Shown here piece after piece: positions 4,990 to 7,908 of a DNA stretch of 7,908 bases. The notes below the pieces were generated by a model, which was given only the letters and a program-made list of their open reading frames with translations, was not told the origin of the DNA and did no database searches. The translations under genes were made by a program, and so were the position numbers. Location of the stretch: contig QGUO01000153.1 in assembly GCA_003242495.1 (NCBI GenBank), positions 1 through 7,908 on the forward strand, given 5' to 3'. The stretch is from Pseudomonadota bacterium. Lineage in GTDB: Bacteria; Pseudomonadota; Gammaproteobacteria; Steroidobacterales; Steroidobacteraceae. Position 1 is the stretch's first letter. Every line of letters starts with the position of its first letter.

Positions 4990-6786
4990 ATGAAGCTGAT
5001 CCGCAACTTTTCGATCATCGCGCACGTCGACCACGGCAAGTCCACGCTCGCCGACCGCTTTATCCAGGTATGCGGCGGGTTGCAGGCGCGCGAAATGGAA
5101 TCGCAGGTGCTCGACTCGATGGCGCTCGAGCGCGAGCGCGGCATCACCATCAAGGCGCAGAGCGTCTCGCTGGCGTTTCGCGCCGCGGACGGCCAGACCT
5201 ACCAGCTCAATTTCATCGACACCCCGGGCCACGTGGACTTCTCCTATGAGGTGTCGCGCTCGCTCGCGGCGTGCGAAGGCGCCTTGCTGGTGGTGGATGC
5301 CGCCCAGGGCGTCGAGGCGCAGAGCGTGGCCAACTGCTACACGGCCATCGAGCAGGGCCTGGAAGTCGTGCCGGTGATCAACAAGATCGACCTGCCGTCG
5401 GCCGATCCGGACAAGGTCATCAACGAGATCGAGGAGATCATCGGCATCGAGGCGCAGGATGCGGTCCGTGTGAGCGCCAAGACCGGCGTCGGCGTGAACG
5501 AGCTGCTCGAGCAGCTCGTGCAGCGCATCCCGCCGCCGCAAGGCGACCCGGAAGCGCCGCTGCAGGCGCTCATCATCGATTCCTGGTTCGACAATTACGT
5601 GGGTGTGGTATCGCTGGTGCGGGTGGTGAACGGGCGGCTCACCCGCGGCGCGAAGATTCGGGTGTGGTCCACGGGGCGCGCGCACGTGGTCGACAAGCTC
5701 GGGCGGTTCACGCCGAAGTCGGTGGCCGAAGAGGCGCTCGAGACCGGCGAGGTGGGTTTCGTCATCGCCGGCATCAAGGACATCGACGGCGCCCCGGTGG
5801 GCGATACCATCACGCTCGATGCGCAGCCCTGCGCCGAGCCGCTCGCCGGCTTCAAGCAGGTGCAGCCGCGGGTGTTCGCGGGCATGTTCCCCGTGAACTC
5901 AGAGGATTACGAGGACTTCCGCGACGCGCTCGCCAAGCTCAGGCTCAACGATTCCGCGCTGCACTATGAACCGGAAACGTCCACCGCGCTCGGCTTCGGC
6001 TTCCGGTGCGGCTTCCTGGGCTTGCTGCACATGGACATCGTGCAGGAGCGGCTCGAGCGCGAATACAACCTGGACCTGGTGACCAGCGCCCCGACGGTGG
6101 TCTACGAGGTCCTCACCACCGACGGGCGTACGCTGTACGTCGACAATCCCGCGAAACTGCCCCCCTCGAACGAGGTGGCGGAGCTGCGCGAGCCCATTAT
6201 CACCGCCAACATCCTGGTGCCGCCGGAGCACGTCGGCGCAGTCATCAAGCTGTGCACCGAGAAGCGCGGCCGGCAGACCAAGCTGCAGTACCTCGGCAGC
6301 CAGGTCTCGATGCAGTACGAGTTGCCGCTCGCGGAGGTGGTGCTCGATTTCTTCGACCGCCTGAAGTCGGTGAGCCGCGGCTACGCCTCGTTCGACTACG
6401 AGTTCAACCGCTTCGAGCCCGCGCCGCTGGTCAAGCTCGACATCTTGATCAACGGTGACCGGGTCGATGCCCTGGCCATCATCGTGCACCGCGAGAATGC
6501 CTACACCCGCGGGCGCGAGCTGGTCGACAAGATGCAGGAGCTCATTCCTCGACAGATGTTCGAAGTGGCGGTCCAAGCGGCGATCGGCAGCCAGATCGTG
6601 GCGCGCGCCACGGTCAAGGCGCTGCGCAAGAACGTGACCGCCAAGTGCTATGGGGGCGACATCTCGCGCAAGCGCAAGCTCCTCGAGAAGCAAAAAGAGG
6701 GCAAGAAGCGTATGAAACAGCTCGGCTCGGTCGAAATCCCGCAGGAAGCGTTCCTGGCCGTACTCAAGGTGGGCAAGGAAAAATGA
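4990..6786 (+). CDS. lepA: Translation factor LepA (elongation factor 4, GTPase)
   Basis: LepA/EF4 is a ribosome-associated translational GTPase implicated in back-translocation and in 30S biogenesis. The 598-residue product matches the usual length (599 in E. coli). The GTPase motifs are all present: G1 AHVDHGKS (residues 11-18), switch I ERERGITIKAQ (47-57), G3 DTPGH (77-81, catalytic H81), G4 NKID (131-134) and G5 SAK (162-164). The elongation-factor domains follow, and the LepA-specific C-terminal domain ends with CYGGDISRKRKLLEKQKEGK, then KKRMKQLGSVEIPQEAF. The N-terminus MKLIRNFSIIAHVDHGKST aligns with E. coli LepA, so ATG 4990 is secure even though the 15 bases before it are C-rich and contain no Shine-Dalgarno. 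lepB overlaps its stop by four bases. Confidence 0.98.
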   Translation: MKLIRNFSIIAHVDHGKSTLADRFIQVCGGLQAREMESQVLDSMALERERGITIKAQSVSLAFRAADGQTYQLNFIDTPGHVDFSYEVSRSLAACEGALLVVDAAQGVEAQSVANCYTAIEQGLEVVPVINKIDLPSADPDKVINEIEEIIGIEAQDAVRVSAKTGVGVNELLEQLVQRIPPPQGDPEAPLQALIIDSWFDNYVGVVSLVRVVNGRLTRGAKIRVWSTGRAHVVDKLGRFTPKSVAEEALETGEVGFVIAGIKDIDGAPVGDTITLDAQPCAEPLAGFKQVQPRVFAGMFPVNSEDYEDFRDALAKLRLNDSALHYEPETSTALGFGFRCGFLGLLHMDIVQERLEREYNLDLVTSAPTVVYEVLTTDGRTLYVDNPAKLPPSNEVAELREPIITANILVPPEHVGAVIKLCTEKRGRQTKLQYLGSQVSMQYELPLAEVVLDFFDRLKSVSRGYASFDYEFNRFEPAPLVKLDILINGDRVDALAIIVHRENAYTRGRELVDKMQELIPRQMFEVAVQAAIGSQIVARATVKALRKNVTAKCYGGDISRKRKLLEKQKEGKKRMKQLGSVEIPQEAFLAVLKVGKEK

Positions 6787-7577
6787 TCTTCGATTTCTCA
6801 TTCATCCTGGTCGTCGCGACGCTCCTCACCGGCCTGATCTGGGGAATCGATGCGTGGCTGTTCAAGCCGCGGCGCGTGCAGGCGGCCGCCGCGCGCGGCG
6901 TGCCGCCCGAGAAGACGCCCGAGCCGGTGGTGGTGGAGTACGCGCGCTCATTCTTCCCGGTGATCCTGATCGTGCTGCTCATCCGCTCGTTCCTGTTCGA
7001 GCCGTTCCGGATCCCCTCGGATTCGATGATGCCGACGCTGCTGGCCGGCGACTTCATCTTCGTCAACAAGTACGCGTACGGCCTGCGCCTGCCGGTTCTC
7101 AACACCAAGGTGGTGCCCATCGGCACGCCCAAGCGCGGCGATGTGATCGTCTTCAGGCTGCCGCAGGATCCGGCGACCAATTACATCAAGCGCCTGGTGG
7201 GCCTGCCCGGGGATCACGTGGAAGTTCGCGGCCGGCAGCTGTTCATCAACGGCGAGCCGGTGCCGGTGCAACTCGACGGCTTCTACAGCAGCACCGACGG
7301 ACACGACGGCGCGCGCATCGGCATCGAGCGACTGGGCGAGGTCGAGCACCGGGTGCTGTTCCTGCGCGAACAGCCCTATGGCCACTTCGAGCAGATCGTC
7401 CCGGAAGGGCACTACTTCTTCATGGGCGACAACCGCGACAACAGCCAGGACAGCCGCTTCCAGCAGGTCGGCATGGTGCCGGAGCAGAACCTCGTGGGTA
7501 AGGCGGTGCGCATCTGGCTGCACTGGGATCTGCCCTCGGCCCCGGTCTGGAGCCGGATCGGCAAGGCCATCCAATGA
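6783..7577 (+). CDS. lepB: Signal peptidase I (leader peptidase)
   Basis: LepB is the inner-membrane serine protease that removes signal peptides from exported proteins; in this window RseB would be a substrate. The 264-residue product has two N-terminal membrane segments (about residues 4-22 and 57-74) separated by a short, Pro-containing cytoplasmic loop. The periplasmic catalytic domain carries nucleophile S81 in PSDSMMPTL and general base K136 in NYIKRLVGLPGD (Ser/Lys dyad of the S26 family), and box E is GDNRDNSQDSR (215-225). It is shorter than the E. coli enzyme (324 residues) but within the family range. ATG 6783 overlaps the lepA stop (ATGA), so translation is coupled; AAGGA at 6775-6779 lies only three bases upstream. 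The frame extends upstream inside lepA, but that part is a shadow. Confidence 0.97.
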   Translation: MIFDFSFILVVATLLTGLIWGIDAWLFKPRRVQAAAARGVPPEKTPEPVVVEYARSFFPVILIVLLIRSFLFEPFRIPSDSMMPTLLAGDFIFVNKYAYGLRLPVLNTKVVPIGTPKRGDVIVFRLPQDPATNYIKRLVGLPGDHVEVRGRQLFINGEPVPVQLDGFYSSTDGHDGARIGIERLGEVEHRVLFLREQPYGHFEQIVPEGHYFFMGDNRDNSQDSRFQQVGMVPEQNLVGKAVRIWLHWDLPSAPVWSRIGKAIQ

Positions 7578-7579
7578 TG

Positions 7580-7611
7580 GGGCGCCGCGTGGCGCCCAAG
7601 CCAGGGCGCCC
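7580..7611 (+). terminator. Three-arm inverted repeat directly after lepB
   Basis: Two bases after the lepB stop, GGGCGCC (7580-7586) pairs with GGCGCCC (7591-7597) across a four-base loop. The same middle arm can instead pair with GGGCGCC (7604-7610) across a six-base loop, so two seven-pair hairpins are mutually exclusive. No T-run follows either. A terminator, attenuator or mRNA 3'-end stabiliser would fit the position; the exact role is inferred. Confidence 0.4.
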
Positions 7612-7897
7612 GGGCCGCGGTGCGTGCCCAGCTGGTGACCCGGGGCTGGCCGGGCGTCCGGCGGATCGGTCACCGGGGACGGGCGCGCGCCGGCGCAGCG
7701 GCGCCGCAGGCCCGGCCGGTCCGGCCTGAGCAGCGGGGCCCTCGAGCGGCTCGGCACGGCGCCCGTGGCGGCGGCCGGGCCGGCATCGACGGGCCCGGGC
7801 CTCCCGTCACCGGCGTTGCGCGCCCGTGGCGCGCCGCTGAAACGCAAACCCGGCACCGAGGTAACAGAAAGGCACGCTCGACGACCGAAGAATAGGC
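7612..7897. other. Extremely GC-rich spacer downstream of lepB
   Basis: I find no supportable gene here. The 60 bases at 7681-7740 contain only six A/T. Frames are open, but their translations are Arg/Ala/Gly/Pro-rich without a recognisable domain. The DUF4845 membrane protein that often follows lepB is not seen. Composition becomes more ordinary after about 7840 (for example GAAACGCAAA and GGTAACAGAAAGG), which may mark the promoter or leader of the next gene. Confidence 0.5.
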
Positions 7898-7908
7898 GTG
7901 TCGGATTC
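7898..7908 (+). CDS. Possible first codons of a truncated downstream gene
   Basis: GTG at 7898 is followed by TCG GAT and the window edge, giving Met-Ser-Asp. GAAG at 7887-7890, seven bases upstream, could act as a Shine-Dalgarno. In many proteobacteria rnc (RNase III) lies downstream of lepB and can begin MSD, but four codons cannot establish this. The call is speculative. Confidence 0.2.

Overview
The window is a stretch of high-GC gammaproteobacterial chromosome. The evidence is the gene order (succinate dehydrogenase, SdhE, then RpoE-RseA-RseB, then LepA-LepB) and the protein sequences. The 260-residue SdhB is longer than the enterobacterial protein and resembles the alphaproteobacterial/Xanthomonadales-type enzyme, which hints at an early-branching, high-GC gammaproteobacterium. 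I cannot name a genus. All recognisable genes lie on the + strand. I see no rRNA, tRNA, CRISPR array, insertion sequence or sign of recent gene transfer.

Layout: (1) 1-207 is the C-terminal end of SdhA. A 125-base spacer with a strong hairpin follows, then complete sdhB (333-1115). After 283 very GC-rich bases comes sdhE (1399-1647), the FAD-assembly factor for SdhA. (2) 1648-2262 has no convincing gene, but its 3' end carries a good sigma-E-type promoter (GAACTT-N16-TCTA). The envelope-stress operon rpoE-rseA-rseB follows, ending in a small glutaredoxin-like gene (4524-4781) that apparently starts at CTG or ATT. (3) 4782-4989 holds a terminator-like hairpin and a perfect TATAAT box, then lepA (4990-6786) and lepB (6783-7577), coupled by a 4-base overlap. 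(4) 7578-7908 is about 85-90% GC where sampled, has an unusual three-arm inverted repeat directly after lepB, and may end at the first codons of another gene.

How the genes work together: SdhA, SdhB and SdhE serve respiratory complex II. RpoE is the extracytoplasmic-stress sigma factor, held at the membrane by RseA with RseB as periplasmic co-inhibitor. The promoter in front of rpoE suggests positive autoregulation. LepB processes exported proteins and LepA is a translational GTPase, so the right half is themed on envelope biogenesis and stress.

This is largely a conserved housekeeping locus and I do not find a new multi-gene system. The points worth a second look are the non-canonical start of the glutaredoxin-like gene, the structured rpoE leader that covers its Shine-Dalgarno sequence, the lepA start without a Shine-Dalgarno, the alternative hairpins after lepB, and spacers that are much richer in GC than the genes around them.
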